64,000 bases of DNA from Corynebacterium sp. HMSC078H07 (GTDB lineage: Bacteria > Actinomycetota > Actinomycetes > Mycobacteriales > Mycobacteriaceae): positions 29,706-93,705 of the forward strand of contig NZ_KV810494.1 in NCBI RefSeq assembly GCF_001812805.1, written 5' to 3'. A model generated the notes under the pieces. The model was not told the DNA's origin. It did no database searches and worked only from the letters and a program-made list of their open reading frames with translations. The translations under genes and the position numbers were made by a program. Within the stretch, counting starts at the first letter, position 1. Every line of letters starts with the position of its first letter. Positions 1 to 8,839 of this stretch are shown here, piece after piece.

Positions 1-31
1 GGTGATGCGCTACCAACTGCGCTACATCCGC
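1..31 (-). tRNA. tRNA-Gly (probable), 5' part only
   Basis: Read on the minus strand from position 31, the sequence begins GCGGATGTAGCGCAGTTGG, which is an acceptor stem, D-stem and D-loop. The gene runs off the left edge before the anticodon. The visible part resembles actinobacterial tRNA-Gly(GCC), but the anticodon is not in the window, so the identity is inferred from the 5' half only. Confidence 0.7.
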
Positions 32-73
32 ATTGCATCTTCCCGGCTAGTGTGCCGTGGTGCGAGTAAAGAC

Positions 74-100
74 ATTATCGTGCACCGTCCCAGTTTCCAA
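74..100 (-). promoter_or_regulatory. candidate promoter of the leftward tRNA-Gly
   Basis: On the minus strand a TTGGAA (-35, positions 100-95) is followed after 15 nt by GATAAT (-10, positions 79-74), about 43 nt before the tRNA 5' end. The spacing is a little short for a housekeeping promoter. The rest of the 32-247 gap shows no gene. Confidence 0.35.
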
Positions 101-247
101 ATCCGCAGCCCACGGCAATAATTCCACCAACTACCAAAGAGCGAAGATTACACCGATGTGATTGAGACTCATTTTCGGCGAAAATCTGGTTGAGCTGGGC
201 GATTAGGGGGTTAGTCCAACTGCGGTGTAGCTTAAGGGCTGCACCGA

Positions 248-322
248 GGTTCTATAGCTCAGTGGGAGAGCGTTCCGTTCACACCGGAAAGGTCGCTGGT
301 TCAATCCCAGCTAGAACCACCA
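248..322 (+). tRNA. tRNA-Val (anticodon CAC)
   Basis: A complete cloverleaf is visible. The acceptor arms GGTTCTA (248-254) and TAGAACC (312-318) pair. The anticodon stem TTCCG/CGGAA encloses loop TTCACAC, giving anticodon CAC, which reads GTG valine codons. The T arm is GCTGG-TTCAATC-CCAGC. CCA (320-322) is encoded after discriminator base A319. Confidence 0.93.
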
Positions 323-323
323 C

Positions 324-347
324 AACCCGCAGCTATGCTGCGGGTTT
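324..347 (+). terminator. intrinsic terminator after tRNA-Val
   Basis: A perfect 10-bp stem, AACCCGCAGC (324-333) and GCTGCGGGTT (337-346), has a 3-nt loop and is followed by a T-rich stretch (TAGTTGTTTGT). It starts two bases after the tRNA CCA end. Confidence 0.85.
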
Positions 348-380
348 AGTTGTTTGTGTAGTACGGCATGTGGGGACAAC

Positions 381-421
381 ATGGATACAGAGTAGCTGGA
401 CCATGGATACAAAGTAGCTGG
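381..421 (+). repeat. two tandem copies of a 19-bp motif, 22-bp period
   Basis: ATGGATACARAGTAGCTGG occurs at 381-399 and again at 403-421, differing at one base, separated by ACC. The pair lies just upstream of the RibD-like gene. It may be a duplicated upstream control element or a strain-variable tandem repeat; no function is assigned. Confidence 0.8.
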
Positions 422-451
422 CCGCAGCTAGCCCACGTACCCTCGGGCGTC

Positions 452-1102
452 ATGGATGACACCGCACTCATTAACTCGTTGCTGGGCCCGGATAGCGAGG
501 GCATTCGCCTTATCACGGTCAGCACTCTCCATGGCTCGGCGACTATTGACGGAACCTCGGACCCTATGGGAAATGACGCCGATGCCAAGCTATTTGCCGC
601 GCTACGTGAGTGGGCGGACGTTGCCGTGGTTGGCTCGGGCACGGTGAAGGCGGAGGGGTATGAGGCGTCGACTAGCACGCGCCTCGCCGTCTTTAGCCAT
701 TCCCTTAATTTTGAAGGATTCGAGGAATTCATCGCCGGCAGTCCCATTATTCTCACCCCAGAGGATCGTGCGGACTCCGAAGAGGCACACGCCTTGGCTA
801 CAGCTGGTGCGGAGATTGTGAGCACTGGTACTGGCACGGTCACTGAAGCCATCGAGGCTCTTCGTGCACGCGGCGCTACACGAATTTCCTGCGAAGGTGG
901 ACCGTCAGTCTATTCTGTCTTCATTGAAGCTGGACTTGTGGACAAGCTGTACCTGACAATGGATCCGCATCTGTCACCCTCAGTGGAAAAACCTGTTGTC
1001 GACGGCAGCGCGACGTCGCCCGCACTGCGCTTGGAGCTCGAAAACGTCACGCCTGTCGACAGCACGGTGTTTCTGCGCTACCGGCGCATATCAACCCCGT
1101 AA
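452..1102 (+). CDS. RibD C-terminal-type (DHFR fold) pyrimidine reductase family protein
   Basis: The protein has 216 aa from the chosen ATG. It is a single RibD-C domain, the dihydrofolate-reductase-like fold that reduces the ribosyl side chain of the pyrimidine intermediate in riboflavin synthesis. It lacks the deaminase half of bifunctional RibD. Family-typical segments are an ITVSTLHGSATIDG N-terminus, a VVGSGTVKAEGY block and an ISCEGGPSVYS glycine-rich NADPH site. In M. tuberculosis the gene at this position, next to the AftC gene and msrB, is Rv2671, reported to have dihydrofolate reductase activity, so a side role in folate metabolism is possible. Upstream in-frame codons exist, but ATG 452 has TACCCT 8 nt before it and no Shine-Dalgarno, which suggests a near-leaderless start. 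Confidence 0.8.
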   Translation: MDDTALINSLLGPDSEGIRLITVSTLHGSATIDGTSDPMGNDADAKLFAALREWADVAVVGSGTVKAEGYEASTSTRLAVFSHSLNFEGFEEFIAGSPIILTPEDRADSEEAHALATAGAEIVSTGTGTVTEAIEALRARGATRISCEGGPSVYSVFIEAGLVDKLYLTMDPHLSPSVEKPVVDGSATSPALRLELENVTPVDSTVFLRYRRISTP

Positions 1103-1113
1103 ACTCTCTTGCC

Positions 1114-2310
1114 GTGACTTCTCTGGCCTCCTCTCCCCCGACCCCTGCCCGTCTGTGGACAGCCGCCGCGTGGCCGGCCGCCGTCGTTCTCGTGTTTCAC
1201 CGTGTTGTCGTCCTTGCTTTTACAGGGACGGTCACGGATGACTTCGGCACGGTGTATCGTGCGATTCGCCGCTTCTGGGATGGTGCGCCAGTATATGAGC
1301 AGGATTATTCCTCCGTAGAACCGCTCTACCTCTACAACCCAGGAGCAACCGCACTACTCTCTCCCATGGGTATCGTTTCGGAGGACCATGCACGCTACGC
1401 TTTCATCCTCGCCAATGCTGTAGCCATTATCGCCGCACTGGCGCTCCTCACTCGCTATGTGGGCCATAGCCTGCGCGGCCCAGTATTGCCCATCAGCATC
1501 GCGGCTGCTTTTGCCTCCGAGTCCGTCATTAACACCTTGGTGTTCACCAACATCAACGGCCTACTGCTGCTGGCCATGGCAGCCTTTCTCGTCCTTGTGG
1601 AAAAGCACGGCTGGGCAGCAGGCCTGTGTCTCGGATTAGCCATTCTGGTCAAACCCCAATTCGCGCCGCTGCTTTTCCTCGCACTCGTGCGCACCCGGTG
1701 GTGGGCATTGGGCCTCGGCCTAGCCGTGCCCATCACTGCCAACCTCATTGCCTGGCCGCTCATTCCGGGCGCTAAGGGATTCCGCGAGCAACTTCTGCCC
1801 TATCTTTCCACGACACGTGACTATGCGAATGCTTCGTGGCCAGGCGTAAAGGCCTACTTCGACATGCCAGGAGCCCTCTACTACCCCATATGGCTGCTGT
1901 TCGCTGTCTTGTGCGCCGTGGCCATCCTTGGTTTGCTGCGCTGGCGCGATTCCGAGCCCGAATTCTGGGCACTGAGCACCACCGGCGTCATCATGGCCGG
2001 AATCTTTTTCCTGTCATCGCTAGGACAGCAGTACTACTCCATGTGGCTTTTCCCCATGATGTTCACGGTTCTGCTGCATCGCTCGGTCTTCCACACGTGG
2101 GGCGCATGGTTGGCGGCATTTTTATTCTTGGCGCCGTTCGAGTGGACGTCGACAAGCATGCCCACCGCCGCACATTGGATGAGTGTGTTCATCGCCACCA
2201 TCGGGTGGGGTTTGCTCATTGTGGTCACTGCCGCGTCGGTAATCGGCTGGTGGATATCTGAACGCAATGGTGGCCGGAAGGCGAACAAGAGCGATAAAAT
2301 CCCCGCATGA
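1114..2310 (+). CDS. aftC: alpha-(1->3)-arabinofuranosyltransferase AftC-like, GT-C membrane enzyme
   Basis: A polytopic membrane protein of 398 aa with about ten hydrophobic segments, in the DUF2029/GT87 family. AftC adds alpha-1,3 arabinofuranose branches to arabinogalactan (and lipoarabinomannan) from decaprenyl-phosphoryl-arabinose on the outer face of the membrane. An acidic pair (D42-D43) sits in the first loop after the first membrane span, as expected for the GT-C metal or catalytic site. The gene order RibD-like / this gene / msrB matches Rv2671-Rv2673-Rv2674 of M. tuberculosis, where Rv2673 is AftC. GTG 1114 starts 11 bp after the previous stop, and the gene overlaps msrB by ATGA. 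Sub-family is inferred from synteny; another GT87 arabinosyl or mannosyl transferase is the alternative. Confidence 0.78.
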   Translation: MTSLASSPPTPARLWTAAAWPAAVVLVFHRVVVLAFTGTVTDDFGTVYRAIRRFWDGAPVYEQDYSSVEPLYLYNPGATALLSPMGIVSEDHARYAFILANAVAIIAALALLTRYVGHSLRGPVLPISIAAAFASESVINTLVFTNINGLLLLAMAAFLVLVEKHGWAAGLCLGLAILVKPQFAPLLFLALVRTRWWALGLGLAVPITANLIAWPLIPGAKGFREQLLPYLSTTRDYANASWPGVKAYFDMPGALYYPIWLLFAVLCAVAILGLLRWRDSEPEFWALSTTGVIMAGIFFLSSLGQQYYSMWLFPMMFTVLLHRSVFHTWGAWLAAFLFLAPFEWTSTSMPTAAHWMSVFIATIGWGLLIVVTAASVIGWWISERNGGRKANKSDKIPA

Positions 2311-2720
2311 CCGATTTCAAGCTCATTGCGGATACCGAATGGCGCAAGCGCCTCACCGCCGAGGAATACTACGTCCTACGTGAGGCCGGAACCGAGCCCC
2401 CACACGTTGGCGAATACACCAACACCACCACCGAAGGTGTGTATTCCTGCAAGGCCTGCGGCACCGAGCTTTTCCGATCTACCGAAAAGTTCGAGTCCCA
2501 CTGCGGTTGGCCGTCCTTCTTCTCCCCTCTCGCGGGAGACAACATCATCGAACGCGAAGACAACTCGCTTGGCATGCGCCGCGTCGAGGTGCTGTGCGCC
2601 AACTGCGAGTCGCACTTGGGCCACGTCTTCGAGGGCGAAGGCTACGATACCCCTACCGACCTGCGCTACTGCATCAACTCCATCTGCCTTACCCTCGAAG
2701 AAAAGCCGGTCGAAGGCTAA
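2307..2720 (+). CDS. msrB: peptide-methionine (R)-S-oxide reductase
   Basis: A 137-aa, full-length SelR/MsrB domain. It reduces methionine-R-sulfoxide in oxidised proteins using thioredoxin-type or mycoredoxin-type reductants in the cytoplasm. Zinc ligands are two CxxC pairs, C48-C51 and C97-C100. The catalytic Cys is C122 in the RYCINS motif, and C66 in HCGWPS is at the place of a resolving Cys. The ATG overlaps the stop of the aftC-like gene (ATGA), so the two are probably translationally coupled. It converges on hemQ, whose stop is 34 bp away. Confidence 0.95.
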   Translation: MTDFKLIADTEWRKRLTAEEYYVLREAGTEPPHVGEYTNTTTEGVYSCKACGTELFRSTEKFESHCGWPSFFSPLAGDNIIEREDNSLGMRRVEVLCANCESHLGHVFEGEGYDTPTDLRYCINSICLTLEEKPVEG

Positions 2721-2753
2721 ACCGTCAACCGGCTATCGGCGCTATCGCTGCCC

Positions 2754-3455
2754 TTAAGGCAAAATCGCGATAAGCTCTGCAACATCCTTGACGCGGCGGC
2801 CCGTGTGGAACGGGATTTCCTCACGCACGTGGTGGCGCGCCTCGGTGTAACGCATGAGGTACATCAGATCGACGATGCGGTGCAGCTCAGAAGCCTCAAA
2901 GGCAAGGATCCATTCGTAGTCACCAAGAGCGAAGGCCGGCACGGTGTTCGCGCGAACGTCCGGGTAGTCTCGGGCCTGCATGCCATGCTCCATAAGGATG
3001 CGACGGCGCTTTTCCTCATCCATGGTGTACCAATCGTAGGAACGCACGAAGGGGTAGACGGAAATCCACTCACCGGGCTCCTCGCCCATGATGAAGGACG
3101 GCAAGTGGGACTTGTTGAACTCTGCTGGGCGGTGCAGGGCGTTGCCTACCCACGTCACCTCAGACACCTGGCCTAGGACCGTCTCACGGCGGAAATCAGC
3201 AAAAGCCTTTTGAATGTCGGCGAATTCTTCTGCATGCCACCAAATCATAAAGTCGGCAGATTCGCGCATGCCGGACAGGTCATAGACGCCACGCACGGTC
3301 ACAACGCCAGCCTGCTCGAGGTCAGCAAAAAACTTCTGTGCCTGCGCAATGGCCTGTTCACGCTCGGTGCCTAGCGCGCCAGGAATTACCTGGAATACTG
3401 CGTGCTGCGAATACCGCTGGACCTTATTGAGCTCGTTGAAGTTGACCTTCGACAT
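2754..3455 (-). CDS. hemQ: coproheme decarboxylase / heme synthase HemQ (ChdC)
   Basis: A 233-aa protein of the chlorite-dismutase-like family. It converts coproheme III to heme b in the coproporphyrin-dependent heme route of Gram-positive bacteria by two oxidative decarboxylations driven by peroxide. Y134 in ISVYPF matches the redox-active Tyr135 of C. diphtheriae ChdC, H117 matches its distal His118, and H157 in MEHGM fits the proximal heme ligand. An AAGGAG ribosome site precedes the ATG. No other heme gene is adjacent here, unlike in mycobacteria, where hemE and hemY sit beside it. Confidence 0.93.
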   Translation of the reverse strand: MSKVNFNELNKVQRYSQHAVFQVIPGALGTEREQAIAQAQKFFADLEQAGVVTVRGVYDLSGMRESADFMIWWHAEEFADIQKAFADFRRETVLGQVSEVTWVGNALHRPAEFNKSHLPSFIMGEEPGEWISVYPFVRSYDWYTMDEEKRRRILMEHGMQARDYPDVRANTVPAFALGDYEWILAFEASELHRIVDLMYLMRYTEARHHVREEIPFHTGRRVKDVAELIAILP

Positions 3456-3567
3456 GCTTTTCTCCTTGCTCGGAAGCGACTAAAATTCCTATCCATCATA
3501 AGTTGTAGACCTTGCCGTGCGCCACTAGCCCACGGCGCGCCTTCCCCCGCTTGCGGCACAGAACTTA

Positions 3568-3583
3568 TACGTTGTTTCCCGTG
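3568..3583 (+). promoter_or_regulatory. candidate leaderless -10 box of the DUF3000 gene
   Basis: TACGTT (3568-3573) lies exactly 7 nt before GTG 3581, and no Shine-Dalgarno-like sequence is present. This is the spacing expected if transcription starts at the start codon. Confidence 0.45.
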
Positions 3584-4246
3584 AGCAATTCAGACGTTTC
3601 TTCGCGCACCTTGGCAGGGGCACCGACCAACCTGCACGATCGTGCTTCGTCCGCCAACGGCTCCCAGTCTGCAGAGCCGGCGACTCCGGCCGCTTTCACA
3701 GAGGCAGTTGAGTCCCTCCATGCTGCGCAGCTGCGCCCTGAGATCACGTTGGGCACCATCCGTCCTCCGCAGCGCCTTGCACCGTTTAGCCACGCCATTG
3801 GTTTAGAAGTCGAGCGCGGACACCACGACGCAGACATCGTTCCTACCGATTCCGAGGGCGATGCGTTTGGCCGTCTCATCTTGTTGCACGATCCTGGCGC
3901 TGAAGAAGCGTGGGAAGGTGCCATGCGCCTTGTCGCCTATATTCAGGCTGACCTGGAGGATTCGGTAGCCGGCGATCCGCTGCTTCCCGACGTCGCCTGG
4001 GAGTGGCTCACCGAGTCCCTCGAGCTGCGCGAGGCTACCCACACCAATCTGGGTGGAACCGTAACGTCAACCTCCTCGGTGCGCTTTGGTGAAATCGGCG
4101 GTCCGCCGCGCGCTTACCAGCTTGAGATGCGTGCGTCCTGGACTGCTGAGGGACTCGACTTGGCACCTCACGTCGAAGCATTTTCCCAGGTACTTGCTCT
4201 CGTGGCTGGCCTGCCGCCGGAGGGCGTGGCCGAGCTCGGCCGCTAA
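3581..4246 (+). CDS. DUF3000 family protein
   Basis: 221 aa from the GTG at 3581. It is a conserved actinobacterial protein of unknown function, corresponding to Rv2680 upstream of the RNase D-like gene in mycobacteria. A disordered Ser/Ala/Thr-rich head (about 40 aa) precedes a globular domain with conserved stretches RPEITLGTIRPP and RLAPFSHAIG, a WEWL segment and a final TAEGLDLAPHVEAF region. No catalytic motif is recognised. The RNase D-like gene follows 37 bp downstream on the same strand, so the two may be co-transcribed. A longer frame exists upstream, but only the GTG start has the leaderless promoter spacing. Confidence 0.8.
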   Translation: MSNSDVSSRTLAGAPTNLHDRASSANGSQSAEPATPAAFTEAVESLHAAQLRPEITLGTIRPPQRLAPFSHAIGLEVERGHHDADIVPTDSEGDAFGRLILLHDPGAEEAWEGAMRLVAYIQADLEDSVAGDPLLPDVAWEWLTESLELREATHTNLGGTVTSTSSVRFGEIGGPPRAYQLEMRASWTAEGLDLAPHVEAFSQVLALVAGLPPEGVAELGR

Positions 4247-4283
4247 GCACTGCGATACACAATTTCACTGAGGAGGCTCAGGG

Positions 4284-5516
4284 ATGACCGAACTGCGCCA
4301 AGTGCCCAAAGATGGTACTCCGAAGGTCCTCACTTCCCCGCGTGACTTCCGCGCAGCTGCTGACCGACTGGCAGCCGGTACTGGCCCTTTTGCTATCGAT
4401 ACCGAGCGTGCCTCCGCCTACCGCTTCGATGACCGCGCCTTCCTCGTGCAGATTCGCCGGGAAGGCGCCGGAACGGTCTTGCTAGCCCCAGAGAATCGCC
4501 GCGCGGAGTTTAGCGCCGCACTCGCCCCCGTTCTCACTGGCCAAGACTGGGTTATCCACGCCGCGCCTTCTGATCTTCCCTCGTTGGCGTGGTTGGGACT
4601 CTACCCGGGAACGCTTTTCGATACAGAGCTAGCCGCCCGCTTCGCAGGTTTTGCCCACCCAAACCTGGGTGCCATGGTGCTGGAGCTTTTCGACGTCGAA
4701 TTGGAGAAGGGCTACGGCGATTCCGACTGGTCCGAAACCCCCATCCCGCAGAAGTGGCGCAACTACGCGGCACTCGACGTCGAGCTTCTCAACGAACTGG
4801 CAGTAGCATTGCGCGACATCCTCGCAGAGGAGGAGAAGCTGGACTGGGCTTACGCAGAATTCGACCACATCGCTGCCGAACATGCTGGCATCACCGCACC
4901 AGAGCCGCGTTCGTGGCGCGAGCTCAAAGGCATATCCTCCCTGCGTTCGCGCGAGCAGCTTGCCGTGGCCCGTGAGCTGTGGCAACGCCGCGAATCTAGT
5001 GCGCGTTCGCAGGACATCGCTCCCAATCGTCTGCTTCCCCATCGCGTGCTCGTGGAGATCGCGCGCCGCGTTCCCACCACGCCCTACGAGATCAACAAAA
5101 TCAAGGGCTTTCCACGTCGCCGCGGCGGAGCGACGCTGCAGTGGCTCGATGCCGTCACCACGGCGCTAGAGCGCCCCAAAGAAGAGTGGCCGGTACAGCT
5201 ACGCAGCCCGCAACCGGTGCCCTCAAAATCGGTCTTTACCCGCGAGTTCCCCGAGCTCTGGTCGGTATATCAAGACATACGCGGGAGCTTTGAAGAACTT
5301 GGTGACGAGCTCACCATGAGCTACGAGCTCATCCTCAAGCCCCGCCTGGTCCGCGCAGCCGTATGGGCTGCCCTAGGACCTGAAGGCGGAGTGGCCGGTG
5401 AGATTTCTGGTTCTGCCGACATTCCAGGTTTCCTGCTCTCTCAAGGTGCACGCGAGTGGCAAGTAGAGCTTGCCGCCCCGCTCATCGCAGACGGCCTCCA
5501 CGCCTTCCGTGGTTAG
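4284..5516 (+). CDS. RNase D-like 3'-5' exoribonuclease with HRDC domain
   Basis: 410 aa. The N-terminal DEDD exonuclease domain shows D39 and E41 in FAIDTER, D97 in the HAAPSDL segment, and Y161/D165 in YAALD, which is the DEDDy set. An HRDC nucleic-acid-binding domain follows at about residues 210-290. The family trims the 3' ends of stable RNAs such as tRNA precursors. GAGGAGG precedes the ATG by 8 nt. It is the counterpart of Rv2681. Its stop overlaps the stop of convergent dxs by three bases. Confidence 0.88.
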   Translation: MTELRQVPKDGTPKVLTSPRDFRAAADRLAAGTGPFAIDTERASAYRFDDRAFLVQIRREGAGTVLLAPENRRAEFSAALAPVLTGQDWVIHAAPSDLPSLAWLGLYPGTLFDTELAARFAGFAHPNLGAMVLELFDVELEKGYGDSDWSETPIPQKWRNYAALDVELLNELAVALRDILAEEEKLDWAYAEFDHIAAEHAGITAPEPRSWRELKGISSLRSREQLAVARELWQRRESSARSQDIAPNRLLPHRVLVEIARRVPTTPYEINKIKGFPRRRGGATLQWLDAVTTALERPKEEWPVQLRSPQPVPSKSVFTREFPELWSVYQDIRGSFEELGDELTMSYELILKPRLVRAAVWAALGPEGGVAGEISGSADIPGFLLSQGAREWQVELAAPLIADGLHAFRG

Positions 5517-7429
5517 GCCTCGCCTGAGCCTTCCTCGTCGCTGCGCACAGCAACCCACTCCTCGACCGACTGCGCAATGCCTTGCGGGGTAATACCGAAC
5601 TCTTCGAGGATTTCTCCACGGCTGGCGTGGCGCGGGAAGGTGCTCGGTATGCCGAGGCGATGCACCGGAGTATCCACGTCTGCTGCATCAAGAGCCTCAG
5701 CGACCATGGAGCCCACGCCGCCGCGCAGCACGCCGTCTTCGACAGTCACGACAAGGTCATGGTCGGCAGCGAGCGCCACAATGGACTGCGGAACGGGCAC
5801 TGGCCACCGCGGGTCCACCACCGTGACGTTGAAGCCGCGTGCCTCAAGCAGTTCAGCAGCACCCAGGGAACGGGTGCTCATAGCGCCGACAGAGACAATC
5901 AGAACATCGGTCGCCGCGCCGTCAGCGTCGTCGGAATAGCGCAGGATGTCCACGCCATCATCCAAGCGCTTGAGTTCATCTGTATCCTCAAGCAGATTGC
6001 CCTTGGGGAACCGGACGACAGTGGGGCCATCATCAATAGCGATAGCCTCGTTGAAGAGCTCGCGGAGCCGAGCACCATCACGTGGCGCGGCAATGCGCAT
6101 ACCCGGCACAATGCTCATAAACGCCATATCCCACACGCCATTGTGCGACGGGCCATCGGAACCGGTCACGCCCGCGCGATCGAGCACGATGGTCACCGGC
6201 TGTTTGAGCAAGGCAATGTCCATAATGACCTGGTCCACCGCGCGGTTGAGGAAGGTGGAATACACCGCCACCACCGGGTGCATCCCGGCCAAAGCCAAAC
6301 CGGAAGCAGAGGCCATAGCATGCTGCTCAGCAATTCCGACGTCAAAGAAGCGGTCCGGAAATTCATCTTGGAAAGGTGCCAAACCGGTAGGTCCAGCCAT
6401 CGCTGCCGTAATTGCCACAATGTCTTCACGGGCCTGTCCGGCCTTGATAAGCTCTTCGGAGAAGGCTGCGGTCCACCCCGGCTGCTTCTGGCCTTTGGAC
6501 ACACCGGTAACCGGGTCAATAGCACCAGTGGAGTGCATCTGGTCCTTCGGCTCATTGACAGCCGGAGCAAAGCCGTGCCCCTTCTCCGTCACCGTGTGGA
6601 CGATGATGGGTCCCTCATAATCGCGGGCATAGCTCAGCGCACGGACAACGGCATCAATGTCGTGGCCATTAATAGGGCCGACATACTTGATTCCGAGCTC
6701 TGGGAACATCTCCGTGGGCATCACGGTGGATTTAACGCCTTCCTTCATGGCATGAAGGGCATCAAAAGTACGCTCACCAACCCAGCCCATGGACTTTAGG
6801 CGCTTTTTGCCCAATTCCATGAACTCGTCATAACCATGCTGTGCGCGGATACGACCGAGGTTTTCCGACAAACCGCCGATAGTGGGCGAATAGGAACGGC
6901 CATTGTCATTGACCACGATGACCACGTTGCGGTCTTTATCAGCGGAAATATTGTTCAGTGCTTCCCAGCACATGCCGCCGGTCAAAGCACCATCGCCCAC
7001 GACTGCCACAGCGTTGCGGTGCGATTCGCCTCGAATCTTGAAGGCCTTGGACAGGCCGTCCACCGTGGACAGTGCGGCCGATGCGTGCGAAGACTCCGTC
7101 CAGTCGTGCTCTGACTCAGTACGGTCGGTATAGCCAGACAAACCACCTTTCTGACGCAGCGTATCGAACTGCGCGGTGCGGCCGGTCAGCATCTTATGCA
7201 CGTAAGACTGGTGGGAAGTATCGAAGACGATGGGGTCTCGTGGGGAGTCAAAGACGCGGTGAATCGCCACGGTGAGCTCCACCACACCCAGGTTAGGGCC
7301 AAGATGGCCGCCGGTGACAGACACCTTTTCAATGAGGCGCTGGCGGATATCCGCCGCGAGCTCGGCCAGCTGCGTCTTGCTCAGAGCCTTGAGATCGGCT
7401 GGCGATTCAATGGAATCCAGAATGCTCAT
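5513..7429 (-). CDS. dxs: 1-deoxy-D-xylulose-5-phosphate synthase
   Basis: 638 aa, the family length. It condenses pyruvate and glyceraldehyde 3-phosphate with thiamine diphosphate to give DXP, the first step of the non-mevalonate isoprenoid pathway (also a source of decaprenyl carriers for cell-wall arabinan). The GDG...NN thiamine-diphosphate motif starts at G145, substrate-site GHLGPNLG is at residues 41-48, and a VGIAEQHAM segment carries the catalytic Glu of the pyrimidine-binding domain. A transketolase C-terminal domain ends the protein. The TrmA-like gene lies 100 bp upstream on the same strand. Confidence 0.97.
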   Translation of the reverse strand: MSILDSIESPADLKALSKTQLAELAADIRQRLIEKVSVTGGHLGPNLGVVELTVAIHRVFDSPRDPIVFDTSHQSYVHKMLTGRTAQFDTLRQKGGLSGYTDRTESEHDWTESSHASAALSTVDGLSKAFKIRGESHRNAVAVVGDGALTGGMCWEALNNISADKDRNVVIVVNDNGRSYSPTIGGLSENLGRIRAQHGYDEFMELGKKRLKSMGWVGERTFDALHAMKEGVKSTVMPTEMFPELGIKYVGPINGHDIDAVVRALSYARDYEGPIIVHTVTEKGHGFAPAVNEPKDQMHSTGAIDPVTGVSKGQKQPGWTAAFSEELIKAGQAREDIVAITAAMAGPTGLAPFQDEFPDRFFDVGIAEQHAMASASGLALAGMHPVVAVYSTFLNRAVDQVIMDIALLKQPVTIVLDRAGVTGSDGPSHNGVWDMAFMSIVPGMRIAAPRDGARLRELFNEAIAIDDGPTVVRFPKGNLLEDTDELKRLDDGVDILRYSDDADGAATDVLIVSVGAMSTRSLGAAELLEARGFNVTVVDPRWPVPVPQSIVALAADHDLVVTVEDGVLRGGVGSMVAEALDAADVDTPVHRLGIPSTFPRHASRGEILEEFGITPQGIAQSVEEWVAVRSDEEGSGEA

Positions 7430-7528
7430 AGCGCTGCCGTCAACCCCTTCATCGTTCGTACTTTCCTTACCACCGTACCCGCTTATGTACGTGACACGAC
7501 AATCACTAGTCCATGCATCTCATCCGCG

Positions 7529-8839
7529 TTAGGCCGCAGGGACGAGGAGTGCCAAAGTCTCAAAATGATGGGTTCCCGGGAAAGCGTTGACCATGGCTAA
7601 GCGGTGTAGGCGGTAGCCGTGTTCCGACCACGAAGCCAGGTCACGGGCAAAGGTGGCGGGGTCGCAGCCAACGTGCAGCACGTTGCGTGGCTCCGCCGTG
7701 GCTACCGCAGCGATAACGTCTGCTCCTGCACCGGTGCGCGGAGGATCCAAAATGACAGTGGTTGGCTTCGGTAGCTGGGCCGCAATCTCCTCGACTTTGG
7801 CGGTGCGAAACTCCACATCGATTCCTTCAAGTCCTGGCTGTGCCCCAGAAGCTGCGGGCGAATAATCAATGGAATACACAGTCGTGTGCCCTCCCTGCGG
7901 GGCAGAAACTTCCGCTAGAGCTGGTACAAACAGCCCCACACCGCCATAAAGATCCCACGACACGATCGGTTCGTTGGCATCCACTCGTGCGTCGTCTCGC
8001 TGCGCAGAATCACCGCTCGCTTGTGCGAGCCACTCACGTGCAATACGGGTATAGGTATCAGGCGCTGCGATATGTGCCTGCCAAAAAGCCGTGGGCGGGA
8101 AATGGAATTCATGGCCATCCGCTCGTTGCACCACATTCTTTGTCGGGGCTTCAATGACCTCTCGCACGGTTTCGATGCGGCGTCCGCGCGGCGCTTTACG
8201 AGACTCGACGACGTGACGGTTGCCATCGCTGTCCATGACCGCAATGACCTCCGCACCAGGTGTGAAAGTACGGGCATCGGGGCCAACGAGACCGTCGACC
8301 AGCCCCGGCACCAGTTGGCTACAGGCAACGTCCGTGATGAGTTCGGTCGAACCACGTTTTCTGGTACCAGCACGCCCCTGCTTGTCGACGCCCAACCGTA
8401 CCCGAGTTCGCCATCCTCGTTGCGGTTCTAAGTCGATGCTCTCAACCTCGGGAGTGTGCTCAATCCGCGCAACGCGGCGAATTTGGTCATGCAAGACCTC
8501 AACCTTGATTCCCGGTTCTGCGGCTGGGTCCAATTCGGCGAAATCGCAACAACCGGCTCCTTGCTGTGCTGCCGGGCACGAGGACTCCACGCGGTACTCC
8601 CCTGGCTCGATTACCGCATCACGTTCTGCCTCTATAAATGCCTTCTTGACCTTCCGTGCGGTCACGGTGAGACGATCTCCGGGAAAGCCTCCCGCAACGA
8701 AGCACACACGGCCATCCGGTGCGGCACCGATGCCGACTCCGCCATGCGCCATCCGCTCGATGGTGATATCGAAGGATTGCCCCTTTGTGACGCGTTGAGC
8801 CGCTTCAGCGGCAGATGCGGTGGCGTCAGGATTAGTCAT
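7529..8839 (-). CDS. TrmA/RlmD-type RNA (uracil-C5) methyltransferase
   Basis: 436 aa from ATG 8839. It has an N-terminal TRAM-like beta domain (FDITIERMAHGGVGIG, GFPGDRLTV), a Cys-containing middle region (SCPAAQQGAGCCDF) and a C-terminal SAM-dependent Rossmann domain. The hallmark motifs are DPPRTGAG and HVGCDPATFARDL, whose Cys is the nucleophile that attacks uracil C6. It probably methylates a uridine in tRNA or rRNA; the exact target cannot be told. It corresponds to Rv2689c. It overlaps the end of the DUF3159 gene by 8 bp, implying coupling. A longer frame upstream lies inside DUF3159 and is not used. Confidence 0.88.
   Translation of the reverse strand: MTNPDATASAAEAAQRVTKGQSFDITIERMAHGGVGIGAAPDGRVCFVAGGFPGDRLTVTARKVKKAFIEAERDAVIEPGEYRVESSCPAAQQGAGCCDFAELDPAAEPGIKVEVLHDQIRRVARIEHTPEVESIDLEPQRGWRTRVRLGVDKQGRAGTRKRGSTELITDVACSQLVPGLVDGLVGPDARTFTPGAEVIAVMDSDGNRHVVESRKAPRGRRIETVREVIEAPTKNVVQRADGHEFHFPPTAFWQAHIAAPDTYTRIAREWLAQASGDSAQRDDARVDANEPIVSWDLYGGVGLFVPALAEVSAPQGGHTTVYSIDYSPAASGAQPGLEGIDVEFRTAKVEEIAAQLPKPTTVILDPPRTGAGADVIAAVATAEPRNVLHVGCDPATFARDLASWSEHGYRLHRLAMVNAFPGTHHFETLALLVPAA

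Noticed and set aside
5582..6799. A 405-codon open frame on the plus strand
   Set aside because: It is fully antisense to dxs, has no ribosome site or domain character, and reflects codon bias of the real gene.
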